64,000 nt of DNA from JAMHWD01 sp035911135. Lineage in GTDB: Bacteria; Pseudomonadota; Alphaproteobacteria; Micavibrionales; Micavibrionaceae. This document shows, piece by piece, positions 49,499 to 57,897 of the stretch. The stretch's first letter is position 1, and every line of letters begins with the position of its first letter. Made by a program: the position numbers and the translations under genes. The notes under the pieces were generated by a model that did not search any database, was not told the DNA's origin, and worked only from the letters and a program-made list of their open reading frames with translations. The DNA lies in contig JAMHWD010000015.1 in NCBI GenBank assembly GCA_035911135.1, positions 62,001 through 126,000 of the forward strand, in the 5' to 3' direction.

Positions 49499-50001
49499 GC
49501 ACCCAATACGATACGCTGGATGACATCGACAACCCCCTCGACATCGTTGAGGATGTTCTCAATCACAATAACTGGATTTTCAACCGCATCAGCGATGATG
49601 AACTGATGGTCGTGGTGGCGGGAAAATCCTGCTCCTACAGCCTGTATTTCTACTGGCAGGATGATCTGCAGGCCTTGTCGTTCTGCTGCCAGTACGATCT
49701 GACATTACCGCCGCAATCCATGGACCGCGCCGCTGCTGCGCTGATGACCATTAACGAGCATCTCTGGATGGGGCATTTTGAAATCGCCAAGGGCAGTTCC
49801 ATGCCGACCTTCCGTCAGACCTGCCTTTACCGCGGACTGACTGGGCGCACTGGCAACGGCCATATCGAGGATCTGGTGGATATCGCCCTGACGCAATGCG
49901 AACGTCATTATCCGGTGTTCTATCTTCTTTCCCATGACGGCGAAGCCGCGCAAGATGATCATCTTTCGCTGGCCATGATGCAGCCCGTCGGACAATCATA
50001 G
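49495..50001 (+). CDS. YbjN-domain protein
   Basis: The 168-residue protein is a type III secretion chaperone-like fold of the YbjN family: DIVEDVLNHNNWIFNRISDD, then SLYFYWQDDLQALSFCCQYD, then HFEIAKGSSMPTFRQTCLYR. Role in the cell is not settled; YbjN members affect motility, stress and envelope traits in Escherichia coli. It overlaps ubiK by four bases and is followed after 11 bases by proC, so the three form an operon. Confidence 0.85.
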   Translation: MSTQYDTLDDIDNPLDIVEDVLNHNNWIFNRISDDELMVVVAGKSCSYSLYFYWQDDLQALSFCCQYDLTLPPQSMDRAAAALMTINEHLWMGHFEIAKGSSMPTFRQTCLYRGLTGRTGNGHIEDLVDIALTQCERHYPVFYLLSHDGEAAQDDHLSLAMMQPVGQS

Positions 50002-50012
50002 TAGCAAAGCGC

Positions 50013-50825
50013 ATGAATACTTCGCCCCTTGATGTTCTTCTGGTGGGATGCGGCAAGATGGGCGCGGCGCTGCTGGAAGGCTGGCTCAAGGCCGGATCGG
50101 TAAATAGTGCCATCGTTGTAGAACCATCCGACCTGCCGCCCGGCCTCGCTAGCCATAAATCAATCACGCATCACCATACCCTGCCCGCCTCCCTGCCCGG
50201 CAATCTGGGAATGGCGGTGCTGGCCACCAAGCCACAGGTCATGGATGCGGTCTGCGCCAATCTGGCGGGAAAACTGTCAGCCACAACACCTATCCTCTCG
50301 ATTGCTGCGGGCAAAACCATCGCCTATTTTGAAGGCTATTTTTCGGATGCGCGCCCCATTATCCGGACCATGCCCAATACGCCTGCCGCCATCGGCGCAG
50401 GGATTTCCGCCGCCTGCCCGAACGGAGCCGTCATCCCGGCCATCCGCAGGGATGCCGAGGCATTATTACAAGCAGGCGGCAAAGTGATCTGGCTGGAAGA
50501 TGAAAACCTGATGGATGCCGTCACCGCGCTTTCCGGCTCCGGCCCGGCTTATGTGTTTCTGCTGATCGAATTGCTCGCCAAGGCCGGATTAACACTGGGC
50601 CTTGATGAGGGAAATGCCGCCGCCCTCGCCCGTCAGACCGTGATCGGCAGCGGCGCGCTTGCCGCGCATGATGCGGATACCCCGGCGGCGAAATTGCGAC
50701 AGAACGTCACCAGCCCCGGCGGCACAACCGAAGCCGCGCTGAAAATCCTAATGGATGGCCGACTTGAATCACTTCTGGTCGAAGCCCTCACCGCCGCGCG
50801 CGACCGCGGGCGGGAGCTTTCGTAA
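50013..50825 (+). CDS. proC: Pyrroline-5-carboxylate reductase
   Basis: ProC makes proline from 1-pyrroline-5-carboxylate using NADPH. The 270-residue protein shows the Rossmann LLVGCGKMGAALLEGW, then MPNTPAAIGAGISA, ALSGSGPAYVFLLIELLAKA and QNVTSPGGTTEAAL, all conserved ProC motifs. It follows the YbjN gene by 11 bases and precedes the SET protein by 14. Confidence 0.95.
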   Translation: MNTSPLDVLLVGCGKMGAALLEGWLKAGSVNSAIVVEPSDLPPGLASHKSITHHHTLPASLPGNLGMAVLATKPQVMDAVCANLAGKLSATTPILSIAAGKTIAYFEGYFSDARPIIRTMPNTPAAIGAGISAACPNGAVIPAIRRDAEALLQAGGKVIWLEDENLMDAVTALSGSGPAYVFLLIELLAKAGLTLGLDEGNAAALARQTVIGSGALAAHDADTPAAKLRQNVTSPGGTTEAALKILMDGRLESLLVEALTAARDRGRELS

Positions 50826-50839
50826 GAACGGCGCATCAC

Positions 50840-51223
50840 ATGGGCTTTCACGTTAAAACATATCTCGCCCCCAGCACCGTTCAGGGCATCGGCGTTTTTG
50901 CGGGCGAGGATATCCCCAAGGGCACATTGGTGTGGAAATTCGATCCGCCTATCGACCAGAAATTTGACCAATCCGTCATAGATTCTCTGCCCGATCATTT
51001 GCGCCATTTCATGGACCGCTACGGCTATTACGATCAAAACGCCAAGGGCTATATTCTCTGCGGCGATAATGCCCGTTTTGTGAATCACGCCGATACCCCC
51101 AATGTCGAAGGGGCCTATCCGCCCGGCCAATCACCGGAGGGGATTGACATCGCCAATCGCGACATCAAACAAGGCGAGGAAATTTTCTCGGATTACGCCA
51201 GCTTCCACGCCAAGCTGATTTAA
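50840..51223 (+). CDS. SET-domain protein
   Basis: A 127-residue stand-alone SET domain, the fold of lysine methyltransferases. Its motifs are visible: GIGVFAGEDIPKGTLVW at the N-terminus, RFVNHADTPNV (the N-H-x-x-x-P-N box for SAM and substrate) and GEEIFSDYASF (the Glu/Asp-Tyr motif). The pre- and post-SET regions are missing, as in small bacterial SET proteins. The substrate is unknown. It lies 14 bases after proC in the same direction. Confidence 0.9.
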   Translation: MGFHVKTYLAPSTVQGIGVFAGEDIPKGTLVWKFDPPIDQKFDQSVIDSLPDHLRHFMDRYGYYDQNAKGYILCGDNARFVNHADTPNVEGAYPPGQSPEGIDIANRDIKQGEEIFSDYASFHAKLI

Positions 51224-51238
51224 TTATCACGTAATGAT

Positions 51239-51796
51239 TTAGCCCTTCAGATCAATCCGAAACAGCAATCCTGGCTTATGGCCGTATTCAGGTCCCTTGA
51301 TAAAACGCTGAACCATAATACCGTTATTGGCCTCAATCACCCGCTGCGAGGCGATATTATCAGGATCGGTGGTCAGATCAACATGCGGCAAACCCACGCC
51401 CCGCGCCTCATGCAGGATAAGTCCCAGCGCCTTGGTCGCGTAGCCTTTTCCGGTTTTCCACGGAACAACGGTATAGCCGATATGCCCAAGGCAATGCGGC
51501 GGCAACGCAGCGGTTCCCTTCTGCCAGCGCAAACCAATACTGCCGCAAAATTCGCCATCCCATATCCAACGCCGAAACCCCGGCAGACGAGGAACTGTAC
51601 TGCCATCGGCCAGAACTATACCGGGGCCTTTTGCTTCGATATCGGTCATACTGGAAAGGAAGACGGCTGGATCTCGTTCAATCTCCGTCAGCTCTTCCAA
51701 GCCACGTTCAGGACGCGTGTTATCCGGCGACCACCCCTGTTTCAGGGCGGCGATATAACCGGGGAGATATTCTTGATCAGGTATAACAATCTGCAT
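51239..51796 (-). CDS. GNAT-family N-acetyltransferase
   Basis: A 185-residue acetyltransferase: FCGSIGLRWQK, then LGHIGYTVVPWKTGKGYATK (motif A with the acetyl-CoA loop), ALGLILHEARGVGLPHVDLT and ASQRVIEANNGI (motif B). Substrate unknown. It is convergent with the SET gene, and follows mucR by 12 bases in the same direction, so it may be cotranscribed with mucR. Confidence 0.9.
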   Translation of the reverse strand: MQIVIPDQEYLPGYIAALKQGWSPDNTRPERGLEELTEIERDPAVFLSSMTDIEAKGPGIVLADGSTVPRLPGFRRWIWDGEFCGSIGLRWQKGTAALPPHCLGHIGYTVVPWKTGKGYATKALGLILHEARGVGLPHVDLTTDPDNIASQRVIEANNGIMVQRFIKGPEYGHKPGLLFRIDLKG

Positions 51797-51808
51797 GCAG
51801 CAGAAATA

Positions 51809-52216
51809 CTAACGCCCGCGTGTACCAAGGCCAATATTTTTCGCCAGCTTGCTGCGCTGCTTGGCGTAATCGGGGGCGACCATGGGGTAATCGGAAGGCA
51901 GACCCCAGCGCTCGCGGTATTCTTCGGGGCTCATGTTATAGGCTGTTTTCAGATGGCGTTTAAGCATCTTGAGCTTCTTCCCATCCTCAAGACAGATAAT
52001 ATAATCCGGCATAATGGATTTCTTGATAGGAACGGCTGGCTGCGGGCGATCGGCCACTGCGGCGCTTTCGCCGCTACCAAGGGTAGTCAGGCTTTTATAG
52101 ACCTGCTGGATCAATCCCGGAATGTCCTGCGCCGCCAGCGTATTCTTCGCGACATAAGAAGCCACAATCTCGGTTGTGAATTTCAGGATCTCATTCTTGG
52201 GGGCTTGGTCCGGCAT
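51809..52216 (-). CDS. mucR: MucR/Ros-family zinc-finger transcriptional regulator
   Basis: MucR-type regulators bind AT-rich DNA and control exopolysaccharide, motility and other traits in alphaproteobacteria. This 135-residue protein has the family C-terminal region MPDYIICLEDGKKLKMLKRH, then TAYNMSPEEYRERWGLPSDY and YAKQRSKLAKNIGLGTRGR. The zinc finger is the variant with Cys then Asp in place of the second Cys, followed by two His. ATG 52216 has AAGGAG 8 bases upstream and is preferred over GTG 52222. The upstream 92 bases are AT-rich, fitting autoregulation. Confidence 0.92.
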   Translation of the reverse strand: MPDQAPKNEILKFTTEIVASYVAKNTLAAQDIPGLIQQVYKSLTTLGSGESAAVADRPQPAVPIKKSIMPDYIICLEDGKKLKMLKRHLKTAYNMSPEEYRERWGLPSDYPMVAPDYAKQRSKLAKNIGLGTRGR

Positions 52217-52308
52217 ATTCACTTCTCCTTATATCCGTTGGCTAAGGCATAAATACAGCCTGCTGATAATAAATCAATGCCTAAAACAAATAATCGAAGT
52301 AAAAATTT

Positions 52309-53028
52309 TCAAGGCTTTATTTGCGGCTGAATAATTCTGGGCGGGTTTTTCGAGAAACTGACATCGGCCTCGCGCAGGTAAAGCGGCGCTGAGTGCATGG
52401 AAGCAGGATCTTTACGGAAACTTTCCAGCCCCATCGCGGCAATAATCAACGGATCAGGAAGCAAAGGGCCGTTTTCCAAAAAAGATGGCTGATATTGCGC
52501 CTCTGCCGCCAATCGCGCGGCAGCATCGCCAATCAGGGCCCATTCATCGCCCGCCTCCAGCCTTTGCCTGATTTCCGGCGCATTCAATGACAATGCCTCG
52601 GATCTTGCCTCGCCATCCCGGTCATAATAACGAACATAATAATCCTGCCGTTTTGTTTCAGTAATGACGGCAATATCAAGCGCGCGCTTTTCCCCATGCA
52701 CCCCTTCGACAAAACCCCGCGCCAATACATCCAGCGTCACCACCGATTTCAGGGGGATATCCAGCGCCAACGCAAATGACCGCGCCGCTGATAATCCGAT
52801 CCGAAGGCCTGTAAAGCTGCCGGGGCCATGGGTCGTGGCGATCAACGCCAGATCCTTGAATTCTATGCCGGCCTGCTTCATGACGTCCTGCACCATAGGC
52901 ACCAGTAAATCCGCCTGCCCCATGGCCATGATTTCACTTCTGGCGTGACTGCGCGCGGGGTCCGCCGCGTTATAAACACCCACCGCGCATCCGCCCATGG
53001 AGCAATCCAGCGCCAGAACATAACTCAT
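52309..53028 (-). CDS. tsaB: tRNA threonylcarbamoyladenosine biosynthesis protein TsaB
   Basis: TsaB is the scaffold partner of TsaD in making t6A of ANN-reading tRNAs. The 239-residue protein starts YVLALDCSMGGCAVGVYN, then TTHGPGSFTGLRIGLSAARS, the signature, and DVLARGFVEGVHGEKRALDI. It lacks the metal-binding His pair of TsaD, as expected. It is in the same direction as the nitroreductase-like gene that lies 15 bases upstream. Confidence 0.93.
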   Translation of the reverse strand: MSYVLALDCSMGGCAVGVYNAADPARSHARSEIMAMGQADLLVPMVQDVMKQAGIEFKDLALIATTHGPGSFTGLRIGLSAARSFALALDIPLKSVVTLDVLARGFVEGVHGEKRALDIAVITETKRQDYYVRYYDRDGEARSEALSLNAPEIRQRLEAGDEWALIGDAAARLAAEAQYQPSFLENGPLLPDPLIIAAMGLESFRKDPASMHSAPLYLREADVSFSKNPPRIIQPQIKP

Positions 53029-53043
53029 GAAATCAGATGCCTT

Positions 53044-53640
53044 TTATACGATTTCATTCACGTCATCGAAATCAAAGCGCGGACTGCGCGGGAAGATACT
53101 GGCCGGATCGCCATGCCCTAACGAGCAGATGAAATTGACCTCAACATCCTGACCAGCAAAAAATTCCTTCTTCACGCCTTGCGCGTTGAAACCGGACATC
53201 GGGCCGCAATCAAGACCCAGCGCGCGCGCCGCCAGCATCAGATACGCGCCCTGCAGCGTCCCATTACGATAGGCGGTATCCTTGATTTTCGCCTCGTTAC
53301 CCGCAAACCAGCTTCTGGCATCGGTATGCGGAAATAGTTTTGGCAGATGGTCATAGAATTTCAGGTCATTGGCCATCAGCGCCGTAACGGGGGCGGCCAT
53401 GGCTTTTTTGACATTGCCCTCATCCAAATGCGGCTTGAGGCGTTGCTTGGCTTCATCGGATTTAACAAACACAATACGCATCGGCGAGCAATTCGCGCTG
53501 GTCGGGCCCATCTTCAGGAGATCAAATATGGCGCGCAGCTGGTCATCGCTGACCGGTTTGTCCAGCCATCCATTATAAGAACGCGCAGTTCTGAATAACT
53601 GGTCCAAAGCTGCATCATTCAGTTGCGATTGCTGTGACAT
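53044..53640 (-). CDS. Nitroreductase-family flavoprotein, RutE-like
   Basis: The 198-residue protein resembles RutE/malonic semialdehyde reductase in the nitroreductase family: MSQQSQLNDAALDQLFRTA, then MGPTSANCSPMRIVFVKS (flavin-binding), GTLQGAYLMLAARALGLDCG and GFNAQGVKKEFFAG. FMN binding and NAD(P)H-dependent reduction are expected. AGGAGG lies 9 bases before ATG 53640; the frame's ATG 53664 is too early. No other rut genes are adjacent, so the substrate is unknown. Confidence 0.85.
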   Translation of the reverse strand: MSQQSQLNDAALDQLFRTARSYNGWLDKPVSDDQLRAIFDLLKMGPTSANCSPMRIVFVKSDEAKQRLKPHLDEGNVKKAMAAPVTALMANDLKFYDHLPKLFPHTDARSWFAGNEAKIKDTAYRNGTLQGAYLMLAARALGLDCGPMSGFNAQGVKKEFFAGQDVEVNFICSLGHGDPASIFPRSPRFDFDDVNEIV

Positions 53641-53717
53641 AATGTGTATCCTCCTAAGAATCATAAGCTTGTACCAACATATAAGCTTTCACATCGTAAT
53701 CAAGGGAACTTACTTTT

Positions 53718-54020
53718 ATGAAAAAATATTTTCTTCTCATGACAGCTTCTGTCATTGCATTGGGCGCATTCTCGGTAGCCGGTATTGCTGGCGACCAGAT
53801 CATTGGCGAGCAGGATGCTCCCGCCGCGTCCATTGAGAATACTGTAGCCACAGAGGCCCCCGTCGCCGTTGAGCCAGCCGCTGGTCTGGTCAATGTCATG
53901 ACTCTCGAAAAATCTGAATCGCTCAGCGCTGATCAGGCTGCAGGCTCCTACGCGCCTAAGACTGCCAAGGAAACAAAGAAAAACGAGCGCACAGGCTCGG
54001 GCAGCTACGGCAATCAGTAA
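53718..54020 (+). CDS. Small exported protein of unknown function
   Basis: A 100-residue protein with a signal peptide (MKKYFLLMTASVIALGAFSV then AGIAG) and a mature part of 75 residues rich in Glu, Ala and Thr, with a polar tail. No cysteine, no recognised domain. Its first residues MKKYFLL match those of the next gene, which suggests a shared ancestry or an export signal reused in the lineage. It is divergent from the nitroreductase-like gene. A terminator follows. Confidence 0.7.
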   Translation: MKKYFLLMTASVIALGAFSVAGIAGDQIIGEQDAPAASIENTVATEAPVAVEPAAGLVNVMTLEKSESLSADQAAGSYAPKTAKETKKNERTGSGSYGNQ

Positions 54021-54056
54021 TTCCTGCCATATAACAGGAATTGCAAAAACCAATCA

Positions 54057-54090
54057 CGAAAATCCATGTGTAACCCGCATGGATTTTTTT
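54057..54090 (+). terminator. Rho-independent terminator
   Basis: AAAATCCATG (54059-54068) pairs with CATGGATTTT (54078-54087) over 10 base pairs with a 9-base loop, then a T-run. It ends the small exported-protein transcript. Confidence 0.9.
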
Positions 54091-54175
54091 GATGCCCGCG
54101 GAACCGGAATTGCACGAAGGCTGTTTGGGATCCGGGCGTAAAAGATCAACATCAACACCAAGCAAGGTCATCATT

Positions 54176-54739
54176 ATGAAAAAATATTTTTTATTATTCA
54201 CAATTTGCACATTCTCCCTAGGCCTGCTGGCCACAACCGCCAATGCCGGGGAACGCACGCGCAGCGGCACTGTCTCAGGCCAGAATGGCCGCGGCGGCGC
54301 ATACAACAACACCATCTCCCGTGATGGCCAGGGCAATGTTACCCGCAACCAAAGCGTAACGACTAATAACGGAAAAACCCTCAACCGCAATGTCGCGCGC
54401 GACTATGATAAGGAAACCGGCACGGCCACCCGCACAATTACCGGCAATAACGGCCAGACCCGCACCACCACAGGCAGCGTGGAAAACGGAGTGGCCAGCG
54501 GCACTTACACCACCGGCAACGGAAAAACCGGGACATTTGAGGCCACCGGCACGCGCAACGAGGATGGCACAACAACCCGTTCCAGCACTGTGACCACACA
54601 GGAAGGAAAGGTTGTAAATCGCTCCACCACAACTGGCTATGACCGTGAAACCGGTACACTCAACCGCACGATTACCAACAACAAAGGCAAGACCAGAACC
54701 GGCACTTTGCTGCTCCAGCCCAACGCTGGAAACCAGTAA
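54176..54739 (+). CDS. Exported Thr/Asn/Gly-rich repeat protein
   Basis: The 187-residue product has a signal peptide (MKKYFLLFTICTFSLGLLAT) and a mature part built from repeats. The unit reads roughly x-x-G-K-T/V-x-N-R-x-x-x-x-Y-D-x-E-T-G-T-x-x-R-T-I-T-x-N-x-G-x-T-R-T and occurs twice (about residues 63-100 and 140-180), separated by a related TTGSVENGVASGTYTTGNG. This is a beta-rich, YD-repeat-like sequence, likely surface-exposed. No cysteine. ATG 54176 is used because the earlier frame start would spoil the signal peptide. Two hairpins follow its stop. Confidence 0.7.
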   Translation: MKKYFLLFTICTFSLGLLATTANAGERTRSGTVSGQNGRGGAYNNTISRDGQGNVTRNQSVTTNNGKTLNRNVARDYDKETGTATRTITGNNGQTRTTTGSVENGVASGTYTTGNGKTGTFEATGTRNEDGTTTRSSTVTTQEGKVVNRSTTTGYDRETGTLNRTITNNKGKTRTGTLLLQPNAGNQ

Positions 54740-54762
54740 CCCTTTAATCACAAAGGGTTTTG
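54738..54762 (+). terminator. Hairpin at the stop codon of the repeat protein
   Basis: AACCCTTT pairs with AAAGGGTT over 8 base pairs with a 6-base loop, then TT. A weak terminator, backed up by the next one. Confidence 0.6.
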
Positions 54763-54774
54763 CCATATAAAATC

Positions 54775-54812
54775 ATAAAATATCCATAGGTTTGCCTATG
54801 GATATTTTTTTT
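54775..54812. terminator. Strong bidirectional-looking terminator
   Basis: AAAATATCCATAGG (54777-54790) pairs perfectly with CCTATGGATATTTT (54795-54808), 14 base pairs with a 4-base loop, followed by T residues to 54812. It ends the repeat-protein transcript and lies just 22 bases before the start of the next gene, on which it may place an upstream barrier. Confidence 0.88.
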
Positions 54813-54833
54813 AATCGCCCTATAGTGCTTCCC

Positions 54834-56000
54834 ATGAGTATCACAGCCAACAGCCTCAAGGCGTTACTGGCCGGCGCGGTTATGGCCTGCGTTCTGGGCC
54901 TGCAGGCTATTGCCCAGACACCCGTAACGAATGCGTCCAAAATCAGCAGGGCCGGCTTTGGCCATGCCGTTGTCTTTTCCTATGGCCGTATTGATGAAGA
55001 TAACGCCTATGCCGCCAGCCTGCCGTATGAATCTTTCCAATCCCACATCACCGCGTTGCAAGATGGCGGCTATAACGTTGCGTCTGCAAAAGAAATTGCC
55101 GAAACCTTGAAGGCATCGGAAACACTTCCTGACCGCACCATCGGCATTACATTTGACGGGGCTTACAGCTCGGCGAAAAAGGCGATGGATTATCTGATAG
55201 ATCAGGATATCCCCTTTACAGTATTCATTGCGCCGGAACAAATCGAGAGCGGATCGCCTCAATACCTGAACTGGTCAGAGATCAAGACGCTGCGCGGCAA
55301 TAAACTTGTCACAATCGGCCTGTCTTCCGGCGGGGCGGAAAACGCCGCCACTGATACTGAATTTCGCCGCCGCATCAACCGCGCCCGTGTTCTTTACCGG
55401 GAGAATCTCAATGCCGAGCCGGCGCTATTCGCCTTTTCCGGCGGCGTCATCACCAGCGACCATCGCGCCGCGATTACACAGCAAGGTTTTTTGGCTGCCT
55501 TTGGCCTGCAATCAGGTGTCGTACATACCGCCAGCGACTGGCAAGCCTTGCCGCGCTTTATGATGTCCGGCGATTACGGCAGTCTGGAGCGTTTCCTGAC
55601 GGCGGCCTCCGCCTTGCCCCTGCCTGTTCAGGATTTCGAGCCTGCCGATAATGTCATCGACCCGCAAAGCCCCGTCATCGGCTTTACGTTGCCGGCCGAT
55701 ATGGGATCCATCGCCCAGCGCCTCAGCTGCTTTGTTTCGGGTCAGGGTGCTGCCACGATTGAACGTCTGGGATCGCGCCTTGAAATACGGCCCAAATATC
55801 CGCTGGATGAATCACGCGTGCGTATTAACTGCACAGCGTCGGAAACCAATACCGCCGAAGGCGAAGATGCGCCGCGCTGGCGCTGGCTGGGAATGTTGCT
55901 GAAGGTCGGCAATGCGCCTGCCACCGAGGATGAGAGCCTTGCCATCGAGCCCTTGGAAGAATCTCGCCTTGTTAAAACGGCGCCTGCCGTACTTCCATGA
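54834..56000 (+). CDS. Polysaccharide-deacetylase-like (NodB fold) exported protein, probably inactive
   Basis: A 388-residue protein with a signal peptide (SITANSLKALLAGAVMACVL). The NodB fold is recognisable: GGYNVASAKEIAETLKA, then RTIGITFDGAYSSAKKAMDY, then IPFTVFIAPEQI, then a C-terminal FALFAFSGGVITSDHRA-like strand. The motif 1 T-F-D-D-G is here T-F-D-G-A, with the second Asp lost. The motif 2 H-x-x-x-H, expected after LVTIG, is replaced by LSSGGAEN. So the zinc ligands are missing and catalysis is doubtful. The last 29 bases overlap the convergent nfuA-type gene. Confidence 0.82.
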   Translation: MSITANSLKALLAGAVMACVLGLQAIAQTPVTNASKISRAGFGHAVVFSYGRIDEDNAYAASLPYESFQSHITALQDGGYNVASAKEIAETLKASETLPDRTIGITFDGAYSSAKKAMDYLIDQDIPFTVFIAPEQIESGSPQYLNWSEIKTLRGNKLVTIGLSSGGAENAATDTEFRRRINRARVLYRENLNAEPALFAFSGGVITSDHRAAITQQGFLAAFGLQSGVVHTASDWQALPRFMMSGDYGSLERFLTAASALPLPVQDFEPADNVIDPQSPVIGFTLPADMGSIAQRLSCFVSGQGAATIERLGSRLEIRPKYPLDESRVRINCTASETNTAEGEDAPRWRWLGMLLKVGNAPATEDESLAIEPLEESRLVKTAPAVLP

Positions 56001-56529
56001 CTTCGGGCAGATAATGCTTGAGCATATTCTCAATCCCGCTTTTGAGTGTGGCGGTTGAACTGGGGCAGCCCGCGCAAGCGCCCTGCATCCGCAAGTAAAC
56101 AACGCCATCATCAAATCGTTCGAATACAATATCGCCGCCATCCATGGCCACAGCCGGACGGACGCGCGTATCCAGCAATTCCTTGATCTGCTGAACGATC
56201 TCGCTGTCCTGCGCCGCAGACGCGCCTTGATTGGGCAAAGCGCCGGGATTGACGATCGGCTGACCTGTCGAGAGATGCTCCATCAGCGCCGCCAGCACCA
56301 TCGGCTTTAACATCGGCCAGTCGGTATCGGCATTCTTAGTGACAGAGACGAAATCAGACCCTAAAAACACGGCCCGCACACCTTGCAGGGAGAAAAGACG
56401 CTGCGCCAGCGGCGAAGCCCCGGCCGATCCCGCATCCTGAAAATCCGCCGTACCCGCCGCCAGTATCGTCTGGCCGGGCAGAAATTTGATCGTTGCCGGA
56501 TTGGGCGTATTTTCGGTCTGGATGAACAT
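55972..56529 (-). CDS. NFU-type iron-sulfur cluster scaffold
   Basis: Nfu carries 4Fe-4S clusters to client enzymes. The 185-residue protein has the Nfu_N domain at the start (MFIQTENTPNPATIKFLPGQ) and the NifU-like C-terminal domain with MDGGDIVFERFDDGVVYLRM and the cluster-binding CAGC motif (GACAGCPSSTATL). Its 3' end overlaps the convergent NodB-fold gene by 29 bases. It is monocistronic in this window. Confidence 0.94.
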   Translation of the reverse strand: MFIQTENTPNPATIKFLPGQTILAAGTADFQDAGSAGASPLAQRLFSLQGVRAVFLGSDFVSVTKNADTDWPMLKPMVLAALMEHLSTGQPIVNPGALPNQGASAAQDSEIVQQIKELLDTRVRPAVAMDGGDIVFERFDDGVVYLRMQGACAGCPSSTATLKSGIENMLKHYLPEVMEVRQAPF

Positions 56530-56587
56530 TGCGTTAAGGCCTTCCTTTATCTTTCAGAGAAACAGATAGGCTGAAAACGGGCCGAAA

Positions 56588-57112
56588 TCAACCCGCGCCG
56601 GCGCTGCTGAAATCGAAAATGCGCTCGATCTGCTGTGACTCCAGCTGACCCGGCACGATCGTAAGGGGTACGCGCAAACGCGCCAGCCCCTTGGCGCTGG
56701 TGAAATACGCCACCAACGGCCCCGGCGATCCCTGCACGCCGCCGCCCAGTATCAGGGCCTTGATATTATGATCTGCGTTAATCAATTCGATCAGCACATC
56801 GGCCTTTTGGCCGTGTTCGATATAAAGGGCCGGGATCTGCCCCGTCAGCTCGCTGATGGATTTGGCGATACCGAATAAAAACTGCTCGGCGTCCTTGCGG
56901 ACTTCCTCGCGCATGCGGTCCTCAATATTGCCCCAATGCATGAAATCCTGCGGTTCGGTAACATAAGCCAGACCAATATGCGCGTCATTGGATGTCGCAA
57001 GGCGCGCCGCATACAGCAGCGCAACCGAAAATTCCTCCGACCGGTCCGCAACCAGAAGATAGGTTCCCTTATGCGGCCTTGCGGCGTCTTTCTTTTCCGA
57101 AGATCCCGTCAT
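56588..57112 (-). CDS. Universal stress protein
   Basis: A 174-residue Usp domain: GTYLLVADRSEEFSVALLYA, then AHIGLAYVTEPQDF, ADVLIELINADHNIKALILG, and VPLTIVPGQLESQQ. The glycine-rich nucleotide loop is GGGVQGSPGPLVAYF, a departure from the usual G-x-x-G-x9-G-S pattern, so ATP binding is uncertain. The frame is open upstream to 57277 inside the next gene, but that would add 55 non-Usp residues; ATG 57112 is used. It ends the TauE/SafE-TIGR02186-Usp operon. Confidence 0.85.
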   Translation of the reverse strand: MTGSSEKKDAARPHKGTYLLVADRSEEFSVALLYAARLATSNDAHIGLAYVTEPQDFMHWGNIEDRMREEVRKDAEQFLFGIAKSISELTGQIPALYIEHGQKADVLIELINADHNIKALILGGGVQGSPGPLVAYFTSAKGLARLRVPLTIVPGQLESQQIERIFDFSSAGAG

Positions 57113-57149
57113 GATGATAGTCTCTGGATTATTCCTGTTCGTCTTTTTA

Positions 57150-57890
57150 TTATTTATTTCTGATAAAATTGATAAACCAACCGGCAAATGCGCCCATAAA
57201 AATACAAGCCAAACCGTACAGGAAAGAATGGCTGTAGGCAAGGTCATTGAGGCTGGCGCTGGTTCCGATCTGCGCAACTTTCAAGGTGTCGCGGCTGGAA
57301 TCGATAATGCGCCCGTCCTCAATCAAAAAGGCCTCGACCTCATAACGGCCCTTGGGCACGTTCGAGGGCACATAAAGCACAGTTTTAAAGAAGTTCGGAT
57401 GCAGAAACTCGATCTTCTTGGGCTTGAGCGGAAATAGTCCCTGCTTTTGCTTGCTGCGGATCAGGGCTTCGTGAAAGCTGCCGATACGCGCATCATCCTC
57501 GCGCACATTCATGGCACGAAATGTCATGCCGCTCAGGCCTATGCCCTCGCGCGTCAATACATCCTGCGGGGCAATCTGGCTTTCGGGGCGGCTCAGGGCA
57601 TAATCGTAATACAACGGCACATCATGGAAATCTATCCATTCGCCCGTGACCCACATGCCCATGAACTGGCCTTTTTTACGAACGGTAATATCGCGCTCCG
57701 GCCCACGCACCACGATGGCCACATCGCCCGCATGATTTTTTGTCCCATACAAAACCACAAAGCCGCCGTTAAATCCGGTGGTGATATCGACATGATCCTG
57801 CGCCAGATCAATCGCCATGCCTTGCTGGGCCTTGGCGGAAGTAACAGGCGTGAGGATCAGCAGCAAAAATAAGGCGCGGGCAATGAACAT
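57150..57890 (-). CDS. TIGR02186-family membrane-anchored protein (Alph_Pro_TM)
   Basis: The 246-residue protein has a signal peptide (MFIARALFLLLILTPVTSAK), a periplasmic beta-rich body (VDITTGFNGGFVVLYGTKNH, VAIVVRGPERDITVRKKGQF, GRYEVEAFLIEDGRII) and a C-terminal transmembrane helix (FLYGLACIFMGAFAGWFINF). This architecture and its position next to a TauE/SafE exporter are typical of the TIGR02186 family in alphaproteobacteria, whose function is not settled. It is second in the operon, 7 bases after the exporter gene. Confidence 0.85.
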   Translation of the reverse strand: MFIARALFLLLILTPVTSAKAQQGMAIDLAQDHVDITTGFNGGFVVLYGTKNHAGDVAIVVRGPERDITVRKKGQFMGMWVTGEWIDFHDVPLYYDYALSRPESQIAPQDVLTREGIGLSGMTFRAMNVREDDARIGSFHEALIRSKQKQGLFPLKPKKIEFLHPNFFKTVLYVPSNVPKGRYEVEAFLIEDGRIIDSSRDTLKVAQIGTSASLNDLAYSHSFLYGLACIFMGAFAGWFINFIRNK

Positions 57891-57897
57891 GAGATCC

